From positions 23,991,501 to 24,055,500 of the forward strand of contig NW_026622841.1 of NCBI RefSeq assembly GCF_023065955.2: a stretch of DNA of 64,000 nt, read 5' to 3'. The notes under the pieces are model-generated. The model did no database searches, was not told where the DNA came from, and worked only from the letters and a program-made list of their open reading frames with translations. The position numbers and the translations under genes were made by a program. Below are positions 11,556 to 23,067 of the stretch, piece by piece (positions within the stretch are counted from its first letter, which is position 1; the number at the start of each line of letters is the position of its first letter). The DNA is from Ursus arctos. Its lineage: Eukaryota > Chordata > Mammalia > Carnivora > Ursidae.

Positions 11556-12344
11556 ATGTTTCTAATTTGGTCATTTCTTCTACATTTATTAACTGGAACT
11601 TTTCTGTAAAGCGCTTTCCTTCATCATTTAGGTTATGTAAAATTATATTATTAAATAAGGGTAAACGCTTAATTCTTTTCCTTTATCAGTTTTCAGTAAT
11701 GAAAATAGTAAAATGGTGACAAGTATTTTCCCTCTCCCTCAATCCCAGTCTTGGAACGACTGTCTCTCTCTCTTTTTACGGTGAATTAAAAAAAAAAAAA
11801 AAAAAACTATGTATGTATGTATGTGTGTTGTGGTCCTTATGGTTTCAATTTGCCTTTCTCTAGTGATCAAGGTTATGTTTATTTTTATGTGTTTAAGGAT
11901 TAAGGATCATTGGCATTTCCTTTTTGTGAACTGTTTATATATTTTGGCAATAAAGTTTAATTTCTAACTTCTGGATACAGTCGGATTGGGCCTCAGAAGT
12001 TTCACTTAGTTTGCAGTTCGTGTGATAGCACGGATTAGTTGCACATTATATGAAGTGACTACTAACTGCTTCTGAGATCCTTGGAAAATTAGAGATGCTG
12101 TGGAGGGGCAGGAGAGGTCAAACTGGAGACAGCTGTAGCATCAGCAAATTTTGAACCCAGTTTCTCAATCCTGGAGGAGTTGTCACTGAGTTCCACTGCT
12201 CCTGTTGAAATAATAGAGAAGAAAGGGCATATAGAGACTTCATTATTTGTTGTCAGACACATCCTCTTTTCACTAATGTAAACTGCAGTACAGTGTAGTT
12301 CTGTGTCTTCTGAAAGACATTAAAGAAGACTTAACTAAATGAAG
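11556..12344. other. Intronic stretch with short A and ATGT runs
   Basis: An A run at 11788-11806 is followed by a short (ATGT)n. Otherwise no feature is recognised. Confidence 0.4.
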
Positions 12345-12630
12345 AGAGATACCGCATTTAAAGATTAAGATGACGATCATAAAAATGTCAGTTCTTCCCC
12401 AATTGACCTATAAAGAAGGCAGTTCCAGTTAAAATCCCGACAGCTTTTTTAGGGGTTGAGGGGGATGAGGTGGAGAGATCTTGATAAGCTGATTCTAAAA
12501 CTTAAATGTCAAAGGAAAGAACCTAATAGCCAATACTTTTGAAGAAGAAGGGTGTGTTGTGTGCCCACGTACTTACGCTGAACAGGCACTTTGGAGTACT
12601 GGGGCAGGATGGACGCTTAAGAAACAGTGA
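12345..12630 (+). mobile_element. Old sense L1 ORF2 fragment
   Basis: The forward strand reads like decayed L1 ORF2 mid-region: 'ataaaaatgtcagttcttcc', then 'agctgattctaaaactt', then 'agaacctaatagccaatac'. Several indels break the frame. Subfamily is not assigned. Confidence 0.6.
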
Positions 12631-12639
12631 TGGGAATAA

Positions 12640-13690
12640 GCTGTTGGCCATTTCGTCTATTTCTTAACCCTCTGGAGTTTGCTGTCCTTGCGCTGGTGCG
12701 TCACCGTTTGAATTAGCGTGGCTCTCTGGTCTGCTTTGTTAATTACGGCTCTTTCTTGAAAACCCTTTGCTGCTCTCCTGTGTTTATTCTTTTGGATGTC
12801 ATTCCTTTTTCTTAATTCAGCCAGTTTATACAGAAAAGTTTACGGGAGTCTCAGGAAGTGTGAAAAGCTGAAAGGGAACACACTGCCTATGGTAGGTGTG
12901 GGGGGAATAGCCCCAGGGGCTTCACTTGTGGTGGTGCGCCTCTGTCGCTTTGAGACGCCCGCCCCCTCAGTGCTGGCGTTTGACGTGTGACCTGTAGGAC
13001 CTTGACTTTGAGCTAGCAGGTGCCACCTCGTTGACAGAGGCAGGGATGGGATTACCTCGTTTGTGAATTACTCAGGACTGAGATGGATCTCTGTGGGGAA
13101 GACTCGGAATCTAGACGTTTTTGAGATTGCTCACTCCTGGAATTCCTTGGACCCATATGTGCTGTTTTCAAGTGCAGCCCATTTTTGCAGCCAAAAATTG
13201 GTGTCTGCCAATTTTTTAGAAATTGTAAGGCCTTTAGGACTCATCTAATCCTTCCTTACTATAAATTATTTTTGGCACTGGAGTGATCAGATTTTGTTAG
13301 CATTTCCAGGCATGGTTGCAGAATCCTATTTAGGTTGTTCAATAGTTTTGAGCTTTTCACCTTATTAAAATTACTTGTGAAGCGAAAGTCTGAAATGAAA
13401 TCAAGATCAATTTAAGAGTAAAGTTTAATATGCTGTTTATTTTTCTTAATAAAATATTTTTAAATTAGTTGCACAGCTGATTTTATACACTTTTAAATTA
13501 ATAATAGCAGCAAAAACAAGAAACAAAACTGTGCTTATTATTTTTTTGGTTCGTGGGCATCTGAGTATCCCCACGTAGTGTATGGTGTGTGCGGACACAT
13601 CTATAATATGTGTTATGGTTGTCACTGAGAATGACTGGACCAGGTGACCTTTGACCGTTTATAAGCTATTATTTATTCATTTGCTTCTCA
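12640..13690. other. Intronic stretch, nothing recognised
   Basis: This is non-repetitive-looking intron sequence of mixed base composition. No open frame with coding character or splice support is seen. Confidence 0.45.
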
Positions 13691-14270
13691 GGATATAATG
13701 AAGAACTAGGTGATGTCTCTTGCCCTCAAAGGACTTATAATCTATCCGTAAACCAATAGATGACTACAGTGAAGTATGGTCAAGGCTGTTCTAGAAGCAG
13801 TACAGGGAAGCAGGAACACACCAGCAGCAGCTCAGTGTCTGAGTTAGAATGGGACAGGGCAGGTCACAGATTTCCAGGAGGAAGTGGCATATGTTTGTTT
13901 ATTTCACTTCTGGTTCGAGTCCCAGAAGGTACGAAAGGATATTTAATGAAAGCCGCCTTCCCACCCCGGAGTCCCTCAGCCAGTACTCCTTCTGGAGGCA
14001 ACCAAAGCAGGAGTGATGCTCAGAGTCCTGAGCCAGAGGAAAGGGGGAGGGAGTAGGAGAGGACTGGCCCCAGTAGGGGAGCGGCAGAGGGAAAGCCGAG
14101 TGGTGAGGAAAAACATGTGAGATGTGCAAAACTGAAGAGGTGAGGGTCTGGGATTTGGCCGATGTGAGGGGCCTTGTAGAAAATATTAATTGGTTTTGAT
14201 TTTGTCCTAGTATCAGTGGGAACCACTGAAAGATTTTCAGTAGAAAGGCCAGGATCAGGCTTTCATTTTG
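13690..14270 (-). repeat. Possible ancient dispersed repeat
   Basis: The GA-rich sequence with phrases such as 'ttccaggaggaagtggcat' and 'gggccttgtag' resembles an old mammalian repeat also echoed at 19040-19490 and 56590-57960. Family and orientation are uncertain. Confidence 0.35.
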
Positions 14271-14326
14271 TCAGATACTCTGACTGCACCACCTATGGTA
14301 ATCACTCTGTCCTTCAGCAGAAATTA

Positions 14327-14656
14327 CAGGTGACCCTTGAACAACACAGATTTGAACTCCGTAGGTCCACTTAAATAATGGATTTTTTTTTTCCCCAATG
14401 AGTGTAGTACAGTACTGTAAATGTGTTTTCCTTACGATTTTCTTAATGACATAGTCTTTTCTCTAGCTAAATTTATTGTAAGAATATAGTATATAACACA
14501 TATACAAAATATGTGTTAATCTACTGAATGTTACTGGTAAGGCTTCTGGTCAACAGTCGGCTATTAGAGGTTAAGTTTCAGGTTAGAAGTTATGTATGGA
14601 TTTTCTCCTTCGTAGGGCTGGGTGCTCCTAATCCCTGCATTGTTCAGGATCCACTG
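14327..14656. mobile_element. Tigger/pogo-like DNA transposon remnant (non-autonomous)
   Basis: The left end 'caggtgacccttgaacaac' and the right end, read inverted as 'cagtggatcctgaacaatg', form imperfect terminal inverted repeats. The element is flanked by TA on both sides (14325-14326 and 14657-14658), the target dinucleotide of Tc1/mariner/pogo elements. The interior also matches a common mammalian MER-type element as I remember it. About 330 bp, with no transposase coding. Confidence 0.75.
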
Positions 14657-14659
14657 TAT

Positions 14660-15090
14660 TACTTCTTCAGTGTTTGTATTTTTGTTAACAATTCAGTTAT
14701 AGGAAGAGTTATCATGTTCCAAACAAACAGTGTTGGAAGGTACATGGATACTGTGTGGGATAGTCAGGGTTACAGGATCCTGGAAAGTATTTTGGAGGCT
14801 TGGAATGTGAACAGAGCCCCAAAGGAGGTGAATGATTTAGAAAGGGAGAGAGTAGGAAAGAGAGAATTCAGATGCCTTTGAAAAGAGCATGGACAGAGGC
14901 ATTGAGGCAGGGCACAGTTCTGTGTGTGGGTGTGGACAGGGGGACACTAGCCTGCCTGAGGGAAATGTTGATCACAGGGGCCTGTCCTGTGGTTAGGGCC
15001 CTCTCTGGCATTGGCAGATGGTGTGAAGAAATGGAAGAGCCATGTTGTCTGTAGAGGGAATTTTAAAAATTATAATTAATTTTTGTCTGC
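14660..15090. repeat. Possible ancient repeat, unassigned
   Basis: This GA-rich intron sequence resembles 13690-14270 in style. No gene is supported; the 117-codon open frame starting at 14528 overlaps the DNA-transposon remnant. Confidence 0.3.
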
Positions 15091-15111
15091 AAAGATAATA
15101 TTTTTTATTTA

Positions 15112-15305
15112 TTTTTTTAAAAGATTTTATTTATTTGACAGAGAGAGACAGTACAAACGGGGAGGGGGGCAGCAGGCAGAGGGAGAGGGAGAAAAAGGCT
15201 CCCTGCTGAGCAGAGAGCCCGGTGTGGGGCTTGATCCCAGGAGCCTGGGAACATGACCTGAGCCAAAGACAGACGCTTAACCAACTGAGCCACCCAGGTG
15301 CCCCC
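15112..15305 (-). mobile_element. Can-SINE, first of a back-to-back pair
   Basis: This is a reverse full-length copy ending 'gagccacccaggtgcccc'. It directly abuts the next SINE in the same orientation. It probably inserted into the T tract of the older copy to its right. Confidence 0.93.
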
Positions 15306-15490
15306 ATTCTTTATTTTTTAAAGATTTATTTGAGAGAAAGAGAGAGCAATGCACATGAGGGACAGAATCTCAAGCAAACTCCCCACTGAGCACGGAGCCC
15401 CACATGGGGCTTAATCTCATGACCCCAAGATCATGACTGGAGCTGAAATCAAGAGTCGGATGCTTAACCAACTGAGCCATCCAGGTGCCC
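15306..15490 (-). mobile_element. Can-SINE, older copy of back-to-back pair
   Basis: This is a reverse copy with a shorter GA region and a head ending 'gagccatccaggtgccc'. The flank 'gataata' occurs at 15094 and again at 15492, consistent with this copy's duplication enclosing both SINEs. Confidence 0.9.
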
Positions 15491-15644
15491 TGATAATACA
15501 TTCTTGTGGTCCAAAATTCAAAAGACACAGAGGTTAAAAGTGGAAGTCTCTCTTCCTCTGTCCTCCCGTATGTCTAGTTCTCTTCCCCAGAGGCAACCAA
15601 TGTTACCGGTCTTCTTAAATGTACTTTCAAGGGAAGTTTCATGT

Positions 15645-16000
15645 CGTCTTAGTCTGTTTAGGCCGCTGTCATAAAATACCACCGACTGGGTAACTTATAA
15701 ACAAATGGAGTTTATTGTTCACAGTTCTGGAGACCGGAAGTCTGAGGTTGTGGTACCAGCATGACTGGGTGAGGGCCCTCCTCTGGGTGTACAGCCAGTA
15801 CCTTCTCTGTTCCTCACATGGTGGAAGGGGTGAGCAAGCTCTCTGGGGGCCTTTCTAATAATCATAGTAATCCCACACATGAGGGTTTCGTCCTCATGAC
15901 TTAATCACCCCCAAAGGCCCACCTACTAATACCATCACCTTTGAGGGTTAGGATTCCAACATATGCCTTATGGGGAGGACACAAACATTCAGACCATAAT
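15645..16000. repeat. Ancient interspersed repeat, family not named
   Basis: The sequence from 'agtctgtttaggccgctgtc' to 'acacaaacattcagacc' is recognisable as a widely dispersed mammalian repeat containing 'acttataaacaaatgg' and 'cctcacatggtggaagggg'. I am sure it is repetitive but not of the family. Confidence 0.65.
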
Positions 16001-16292
16001 AGCACATGCATTTACAAGCACATGCACATACACCCCCCTTGTTTTAGACAGTAATGTGTATTATATATACTTTTGCACTTTGTGCTTTTTCCTTTGTATT
16101 TTGGAGAGCCTTCTATGTATTAGCTTCCTCATTCTTTTTGATGGGGGCACAGCATATCATCCCTGAATATGCCAAAATTAATATAGCCATATAGTTTAAC
16201 CATTTGGATTGCTTCCAGTGTTTTGTTATTACATTGCTAACAAATGCCACAGTGAATAGCCACGTACACGTGGGTAGAAGTCATTCTTGTGA

Positions 16293-16424
16293 GGGCACCT
16301 GGGTGACTCAGTTGGTTAAGCATCCGACCCCTGATCTCAGTTCAGGTCTTGATCTCGGGGTTGTGAGTTCAAGCCCCGAGTTGGGCTCCATGCTGAGTGT
16401 GGAAAATATTAAAAAAAAAAAAAA
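16293..16424 (+). mobile_element. Can-SINE, short head-only form
   Basis: This is a forward copy with only the tRNA-related head followed by poly(A). The flanking duplication is 'agaagtcattcttgtga' / 'aaaagtgattcttgtgc' (16276-16292 and 16423-16439, partly overlapping the A tail). It is the short SINE form without the CT-rich body. Confidence 0.93.
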
Positions 16425-16439
16425 AAGTGATTCTTGTGC

Positions 16440-16965
16440 TGTGAGTAAAGTATGACCAAATGACTTCCATTAATTCTTCTAGTTTGTGTTGGCAGGTTAT
16501 GAGAAACAAGTGTAATAGGTCGGGAGCGGATTTTACGGATCACTGAAAGCGCTTCCCAACATGATTCATGGTGTTGAAGGGTAAAGGGATGGAGCTGCCC
16601 AGGTCTGGTGACCTGGAGAGAAGGGTGCTTATTTTTGGCCACACCTATTAGAAAGCTGAGGATTAGAAGGGTAGGTTCTTGTTGAGTGGATTTAGTGAAA
16701 GTGTTTTAGGGAGATTACTTTTGGGTCGTCTGAATGATAGATTGGAAGGAGCAGGAAAGGAGAAAGTAGGGCAGGAGAACCAAGTGTGAGACAGCTGTCC
16801 TCATGGAACTGACATGGCCAACAGAAGAGTACATAGCACAATGTGTTTTAAACGTTCTTTTGTTTTAAATTGATACTTGATTTGAACATAAATACTTAAT
16901 GAGCTTAATGAGCTTTCAGTTCTAGATTTGAGAGCAATACTCAGCAATATAGTGACAGCTTGTAT
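16440..16965. other. Intronic stretch, nothing recognised
   Basis: No gene, RNA or repeat is supported. Confidence 0.45.
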
Positions 16966-16969
16966 ACTT

Positions 16970-17310
16970 AATTTTTACTGAAATATAGTTGACATACAAC
17001 GTTATATTAGTTTTAGATGCATGACATAGTGATTCAATGATTCTATGTATTGTGCAGTGCTCTCCACAACGTGTAGTCACCATCTGTCACCAAACGTCAT
17101 TACCATATTCTTGATTATATTCTCTGCTGTACTTTTCATCCCATGACTTCTTTATAACTGGAAGTTTAAACCTCTTAATCCCCTTTACTTATTTCATCCA
17201 TCCCTCCCCCCCCCCAGCAACCACCAGTTCTCTGTATTTATGATTCTGTTTCTGCTTTTGGTCTGTGTGTTGGTTTTGTTTTTTAGAGGCCCACGTGTGT
17301 GTATACTAAT
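16970..17310 (-). mobile_element. Antisense L1 3'UTR fragment
   Basis: The sequence 'actgaaatatagttgacat' followed by 'catgacatagtgattcaatg' and a C-rich run at 17206-17216 is the reverse complement of an L1M-type 3'UTR. Related copies occur at 26930, 35450 and 42210. Confidence 0.65.
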
Positions 17311-17369
17311 TGAGAATGAGAATCATTTTCCCAAAAGGTGCATTGATTTTTTTGGTGACCTGTAAAGAA

Positions 17370-17525
17370 TGGAGACAGTGAAGCATGCTAGGGGGAGCGT
17401 AGATTTTGGAGCCAGACCAAAATGTCTTGTATCTCAGCCCCACTACTGACCAGCTTTGTGAATCTAAGCAAGCGCTTAATCCCACTGGGCCTGTTGATGC
17501 TTCTGTAAAATGGAAATAAGACCTG
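17370..17525 (+). mobile_element. MIR SINE fragment
   Basis: The order 'ttttggagccagacc', then 'ccccactactgaccagcttt', then 'gcgcttaatcccactgggcc' follows the forward MIR core (about 30% diverged). Confidence 0.7.
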
Positions 17526-17599
17526 CCGTCTAGATTTTGGGGGAGGAGAAAACACCATAATGCATGTATGGTGTCTGAGTTTCTGCTTCTTCAAGGAGT

Positions 17600-18018
17600 T
17601 AGTCTGTCTTGAAAGTTAGTCTAAAATATTTGAAGGATGAAAAAAAGAAATCTAACCGATTTATCTGATAACTGCTTTATCCTAAAGATTGGAAACCCTC
17701 TGACTCTTTTGAATCAGTTGTTCAGTTGTTTTAGAAACCAGGTCAGACACGGAGTGTAGTGATATTTGTCTCTGTGCTTACATAATGTCCTGTTTGTAAA
17801 GACTACCTTTGGAAAGCTTGACTGCATTGTGAAAATGGTATTATATGTACTGAGCACTAGATGGCGCTCAAACAAGGCAAGAAGGTGGCTTTTGGCACCT
17901 CCAACACGGTCGCTTAAGCTCGTGTTTTTGAACACTAAAGTAATGCGTGTTTGCTTTTGGTATCTTTGTATACAACAAGGCGCAAAGGAGGCAAGAAAGG
18001 TAAAAATAATAGTGATCA
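17600..18018. other. Intronic stretch, nothing recognised
   Basis: The 142-codon open frame starting at 17766 runs into a SINE and is not a gene. No other feature is supported. Confidence 0.45.
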
Positions 18019-18033
18019 GAAGTAATCATTACT

Positions 18034-18176
18034 GGGGAGCCTGGGTGGCTCAGTCGGTTGAGCGTTGGACTCCTGATCTCAGCTCAGGTCTTGATCTCAG
18101 GGTCCTGAGTTCAAGCCCCGCATTGGGCTTGCGCTGGGCATGGGGCCTACTTAAAACAAGAAAAAGAAAAGAAAAA
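18034..18176 (+). mobile_element. Can-SINE, short form
   Basis: This is a forward head-only copy with an A/G-rich tail. The duplication is 'agaagtaatcattact' / 'agaagtaaccgttatt', with three mismatches, so it is an older insertion. Confidence 0.93.
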
Positions 18177-18243
18177 AGAAGTAACCGTTATTAACATTTT
18201 GGGTCTACGCCATCAATTCTCTCATTTAAAAATATTTGCACCA

Positions 18244-18458
18244 GGGGCGCCTGCGTGGCTCAGTTGGTTAAGTGTCTGCCTTCCGTTCCAGTGGTGATCA
18301 TGGAGTAGTGGGATCGAGCCCCACGTTGGGCTCTCTGCTCAGCGGGGAGCCTGCTTCTCCCTCTCCCTCTGTTCCTCCCCCTGCTTGTGCTCTGGCGCTC
18401 TCTCTCTCTCTTGCTTATCATTCTCTCTCAAATAAATAAGTAACATCTTAAAAAAAAA
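18244..18458 (+). mobile_element. Can-SINE
   Basis: This is a forward full-length copy with a CT-rich body and an 'aaataaataag' tail. It lies 67 bp after the previous SINE. Confidence 0.93.
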
Positions 18459-18469
18459 TGGTTGTGTTG

Positions 18470-19000
18470 TATTCTACATGTTCTTTCTTTGACTTACATT
18501 CTCCTCGTGTCAGTGTTTTCCTATAATATAGGTTTTAAACGGCTGTACAATATTCCATCTTATGGGTGTCAGTAATTTATTTAATGTTGGACATTTTGGT
18601 TATTTTTTTGTGATTCTATGTAAAATTCTGATGAACTTCATTGTAGCCAAGTCTTTATGCATGTCTTTATGTACGGGGAATGAGTTTTTAGCAGTTGCTT
18701 TTCTGGTAAAATCATCTTTTTTTTTTTTTTAATCACACAAATCTTCCTTTGTAGGGAAGTTAGAAAATAAGAAAACAAAAGGGAAAATAGTCATGTATTC
18801 TCATGACATAAAGAAAGTCACTGTTAGTATTTAGTATATGTTTTTCCATACTTTTTATAATGCCCATACCTACAGATAGTCATGTGTATTTATATCTTTT
18901 TTTCTCCTACCAATATGGGATTATACTGTATTATTGTTATGCAACTTAAAAATTAATGTATTCTGTATGATATATTTCCTTTCCAGTAAATGTGAATTTT
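18470..19000 (-). mobile_element. Old antisense L1-like tract
   Basis: Phrases such as 'gtacaatattccatcttatg' resemble the antisense L1 3' region. It is diverged and the extent is approximate. Confidence 0.4.
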
Positions 19001-19490
19001 AAAATTTTATTTACCAAGAAAGTAGTTACTGAATGCCCCCTATTTACCAGGTACTGTTTTTAAGAGCTGGAACTCTTTCAGTGAACTTGAAATGGAGTCT
19101 CTGCCCTCTTGCAGCTTGTATTTTAGTGGAGGAGGTGGGCAATAAGTAAAGAAATAAATCTGTAAAATCATTTCTGAAAATGCCAACTGCAGTGAAGAAA
19201 AGTAAAGCAGAGCAAGGTCATGGAGAGTGACAGAATGGGAGCAAGTAGAAGCGGGAGATTTCTTTAGATAGAGGGTCTGTAGGGAAGCAGCAGAGACGTG
19301 AGCAAAATCAGGGATGAGCCATGCAAATTCTGGGGAAAGAGTATTCCAGGTAGAGGGAACAGCAAGTATGAATATGGACCCGTGGCGGGAATAAATCCTG
19401 CTTGTTAGAGGAACGGTAAAAGGCAGAACAGTGAGCAAGGAAACAAATTACAAAGGGACTTTTGGCCATGTTAGAGGTTTTTATGTTGCA
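19000..19490 (-). repeat. Ancient MIR/L2-type repeat tract
   Basis: It starts with 'ccctatttaccaggtactg' (the antisense end common to MIR/L2 copies) and continues with 'agtattccaggtagaggg'. The exact family is uncertain. The 132-codon reverse open frame here has no gene support. Confidence 0.45.
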
Positions 19491-19569
19491 TGATAGTCCA
19501 GAGATGAGCATGTTTCCATGTTGGTATTTGAGAATTGAGTTGAGTCTGTTATAATTTACTAACTCTCCT

Positions 19570-20250
19570 ATAATATAGAAAGATTTTACTCACATAGTTT
19601 ATTATGGGAAAATTTACATAACATGAAATTTACTGTTATAGCCATTTTTAAATGTGTGATTCAGTGGTGTTAAGTACATTCCCAGTGTTGTATGGTCATC
19701 GTCAGTGTCTGTTTCCAGAACTTTTTCATCGTCTCAGACAGAAACTCTGTACCCATTAAATACTAACTCCCTACTCCCCATTTGCCCATCCCCTGGAAAC
19801 CTCTATTCTACTTTCTGTCTCAATGAATTTGTCTATTCTAGGTACCTCATATAAATGAAACCATATAATATTTGTCATGTTGTGTCTGGCTTCTTTCACT
19901 TAGCATAATTTCAGTGTTCATCCGTGCGGTAGCATGAGTCAATTTCCTTTTTTGTTTTTAGGATTTTATTTATTTATTTGAGTGAGCCAGCAAGAGAGCA
20001 TAGAGAGGGGTGGGGTGGGGGGGGAGAGGCAGAGGGAGAAGCAGACTCCCCACTGACCAGGGAGCCCAACATGGGGCTTGATCCCAGGACCCCCGGGATC
20101 ATGACTTGAGCCGAAGGCAGACGCCCAACCGACTGAGCCACCTAGGCACCCCTCAGTTTCCTTTTAAGGCTGAATAATGTCCATGCTATGTACATACCAC
20201 ATCACATCATGTTTTTAAAACTTCAGTTTGTTGTACTTACACATTCCTTT
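19570..20250 (-). mobile_element. Old antisense L1 3' region, interrupted by a SINE
   Basis: The sequence 'gccatttttaaatgtgtgat' to 'ccatataatatttgtcatg' is the reverse complement of a common L1M 3' end and closely parallels 33220-33780. The SINE at 19952-20150 splits it. Confidence 0.7.
19952..20150 (-). mobile_element. Can-SINE
   Basis: This is a reverse full-length copy inserted in antisense L1, with duplication 'agtcaatttcctttt' / 'cctcagtttcctttt' (19937-19951 and 20151-20165). A G-rich run lies at 20007-20030. Confidence 0.93.
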
Positions 20251-20267
20251 AAACATTCTCCGTTTCT

Positions 20268-20701
20268 TTCTTTTTTTTTTTTAATAAAACATTTTTTAAA
20301 GATTTTATTTTAGAGGGGCACCTGGGTGGCTCAGTCGTTAAGCATCTGCCTTTGGCTCAGGGTGTGATCCCGGTGTTCTGGGATCGACCCCATGTCAGGC
20401 TCCTCCGCTGGAAGCCTGCTTCTTCCTCTCCCATTCCCCCTGCTTGTGTTCCCTCTCTCGCTGGCTATCTCTCTCTCTGTCAAATAAATAGATAAAATCT
20501 TAAAAAAAAAAAAGATTTTATTTTAGAGAGCAGGAGAGTGCAGATTGTGGTGGGGGCAGAGGGAGAGGGAGAGAGTGTCTCAAGCAGACTCCTCATTGAG
20601 CATGGAGCCCTAGGTGGGGCTCGATCTCACGACCCTGAGATCACCGCCTGAGCCGAAATCAAGAGTCAGGCGCTTAACCGACTGTGCCACCCAGGTGCCC
20701 C
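20268..20701 (-). mobile_element. Can-SINE split by a younger SINE
   Basis: This is a reverse SINE whose T-rich end (20268-20314) and body and head (20511-20701) are separated by the forward SINE at 20315-20510. The outer duplication is 'cattctccgtttct' / 'cgttctccatctct' (20254-20267 and 20702-20715). Confidence 0.93.
20315..20510 (+). mobile_element. Can-SINE nested in another SINE
   Basis: This is a forward full-length copy inserted into the reverse SINE tail. The duplicated target is SINE sequence itself, 'aaagattttattttagag' (20298-20315 and 20511-20528), perfect over 18 bp. Confidence 0.95.
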
Positions 20702-20839
20702 CGTTCTCCATCTCTGTGCAGCATTGTTGGGTTCCAGTTACCAATCTGATTTTTTTTTTTTTTAGGGATCCCTCTTACATTATAAAAAATATGTACATTC
20801 AGCAAAGAGACTTGACTAACGCAAACATGATCGTTAATT

Positions 20840-21065
20840 CGGTGGCTGTTAACTGAGCATTTGCTGTGTGGCCTGGTGCTGCGCTCGTTGCCCTTGGTGC
20901 CTGTCCTTGTGTAGATCTCCTATCAGATCTGTGACGTAGGGCCTGCAGGGGAGCAAACAGTGACCTGGGGGTTGTCCACGATCACACAGCTCATAGCTGG
21001 TGCTGACCAGACTTAAACCCAGTTTCTGTAGCTCCAGAGGCCGATTCTGTTGACCCTCGTGCTGC
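20840..21065 (-). mobile_element. MIR SINE
   Basis: The reverse MIR order is visible: 'gagcatttgctgtgtggcc', then 'gatcacacagctcatagctg', then 'cagaggccgattctg'. This is a near full-length old copy. Confidence 0.75.
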
Positions 21066-21069
21066 ACAA

Positions 21070-23054
21070 TCTCTCTTTGGAAGCGTAATCACAGACTGAG
21101 CTTCCAATAATGGTTCAAGAGCTGCCACATCAAATTATATGATAATGTTTGAGTAAAGAATCACCAGATTATCTGTTCACATTTTCAAGCACTTTCAAAG
21201 CACAGTATGTCCTAATAACTGGTACTTTATGTCTGAGTGCCATTGTTTACAATGTAAAGCTAATGATTACATTATTTACACTTAAGACACACAAGCAGAT
21301 GCATAATCCGTCCAGTATTTTAACCTTGCCTACAGTGGAGTGTGTCTTCTCCCTGTTTACAGGGAGCTGTCCACATGATCCTTTCTCAGAGGTTCCTGAT
21401 CTGTTTCCTCAGCTGAGAAAGAGGAAAAGAGACTTTTATTGAATTTGGTCACAAGTTTTTAACTGACAGAAGCAATTCAGTGATTGTAAAATTATTTTTT
21501 TCTTTGAATTTTTGTTGCCTGTCTCCGCTGCTGTGTTTTTATTCCCTTTGGCATACTTGCTGTTCAGTTTTATTAGCGCTCCTGAAGTTGAAGCTGTCTG
21601 CTGTGCCATTGAGGTGGGCCTGGGGAAACTGCCGGCCGCCTCCTAAACTCTGTTTCTTCCATCAGACCTTTGCACGTCCTCCCCATTTGACTAAGGGAAG
21701 AAATAATTTGAGACTATTTTTGGGCATCTTATTTTCTCCAGTTGAGGACCCAAAAGAAGTTCAGTTTTTACATCTTGAGTCAAAAACCTTTATTTCCTAT
21801 TCTTTGATTTATACCTTTCTACACAAGATCCCTCTAGAAGATGCGTTGAGTTTGGCCCGGGTTGATTGCTCCTTCAAACTAACAAACATTTTTTTAATGT
21901 GGGCACTATAACTAGCCTTGTTTAAAACATTAAAGTAAGGGGCAAGTACATTTTATTGTAAGTACTCCCTTCTTTCCTTTTCTCACTGTGTTGGTTGGAA
22001 TCTGGATTTCGAAGTCATTTTTTTCTGTTACTTTCTTGAGAAAATAAAGACAATATTATCTTGCATGGTGACTGCTGAAACTTTGACATTTTAATAGTTA
22101 TAGTTTCTTTCATTTTGGCTGTTGAATGACAACATATAGGATTGTCTGTGAATCACATGAATATAAACACCTTTTTGGTTCTGCTTGGTGCATTAAAAAT
22201 GGCTATAATAAATTTATATGCAGTTTTTATCCTTTGACTTTTTCCTATGAATAGGCCCTTTTAAAACATTAACATTCCCACAGTTTAACCACTGAATGGG
22301 CTGATTCTAGTTAGTTTTGTGAATGATTTCAGTAATTTTCTCTTTGCTAAGGGGAAAAAAGGCTTCAGAAATGCTTCCATACTTTGCTGAATAGGTACTT
22401 GTTTATTTATTTAAGTTGAGTTTTAAACTGACAAAACATTATATCTTTGTCAGAGTATGTGTGTTGTGGGCTGAAAGTGACATTGGTAATATAATGTCGA
22501 TTTTGAAATAATTTTATGGCAAAATTTTCAGTGTTTCTTTTTTGAACCTCTTAATTGTAGTTTGATCATTCAGCAAATCTGTGTTCAGAAACCTACATAT
22601 AATTTACCGCCAACAGCTTTCTGTCCATCAGCTTTTCATTAAATAAGATTTGAACTGTGAGTTATCATCTATTATTATGGAGATTTACATATAAAATGGG
22701 TATGCTTGAAATAAGTACAATAAAACCAGTCTAAATTGCTGAAAGCTGTGAATTAAGGAATATATAATTTAAAAATTTAGCTTCCTGACCAAACCGTGGT
22801 TTATGATTCCCTATCAGTTATAAAAAAGTCCATCTGTCATCCTGTCCCTTTTTTTTTCCTTATTAGGCTTAAAATTTTTTGTTTCCTTTAGTTCTTTATC
22901 ATTCACATAGGCTTTATGTGATTTTAATCATAACATAGATAGAATTTTTAGAGTGGATAATGCACGTATGGCATAACTTCTTTTAGATATGTATAGAAAT
23001 TCCAAGTAGTTAATAGTAGTGTTTTAGATTGATGTTATGTGGGTTTGCTTTCAT
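21070..23054. other. Two-kilobase repeat-poor intron segment
   Basis: No SINE, L1 or other family is recognised over about 2 kb, unusual for this window. The 143-codon open frame at 21480-21911 has no splice or homology support. This would be a reasonable place to look for conserved non-coding sequence. Confidence 0.4.
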
Positions 23055-23067
23055 AAAAAAGGAGCTA

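Noticed and set aside
16293..16424. tRNA-like heads as possible tRNA genes
   Set aside because: The heads are SINE-embedded, diverged from tRNA-Lys, lack a full cloverleaf and are followed by A tails.
17766..18194. 142-codon open frame on the plus strand
   Set aside because: Its second half is translated Can-SINE sequence (18034-18176).
21480..21911. 143-codon open frame on the plus strand
   Set aside because: The translation is Leu/Phe/Ser-rich without family resemblance and there is no promoter or splice context.
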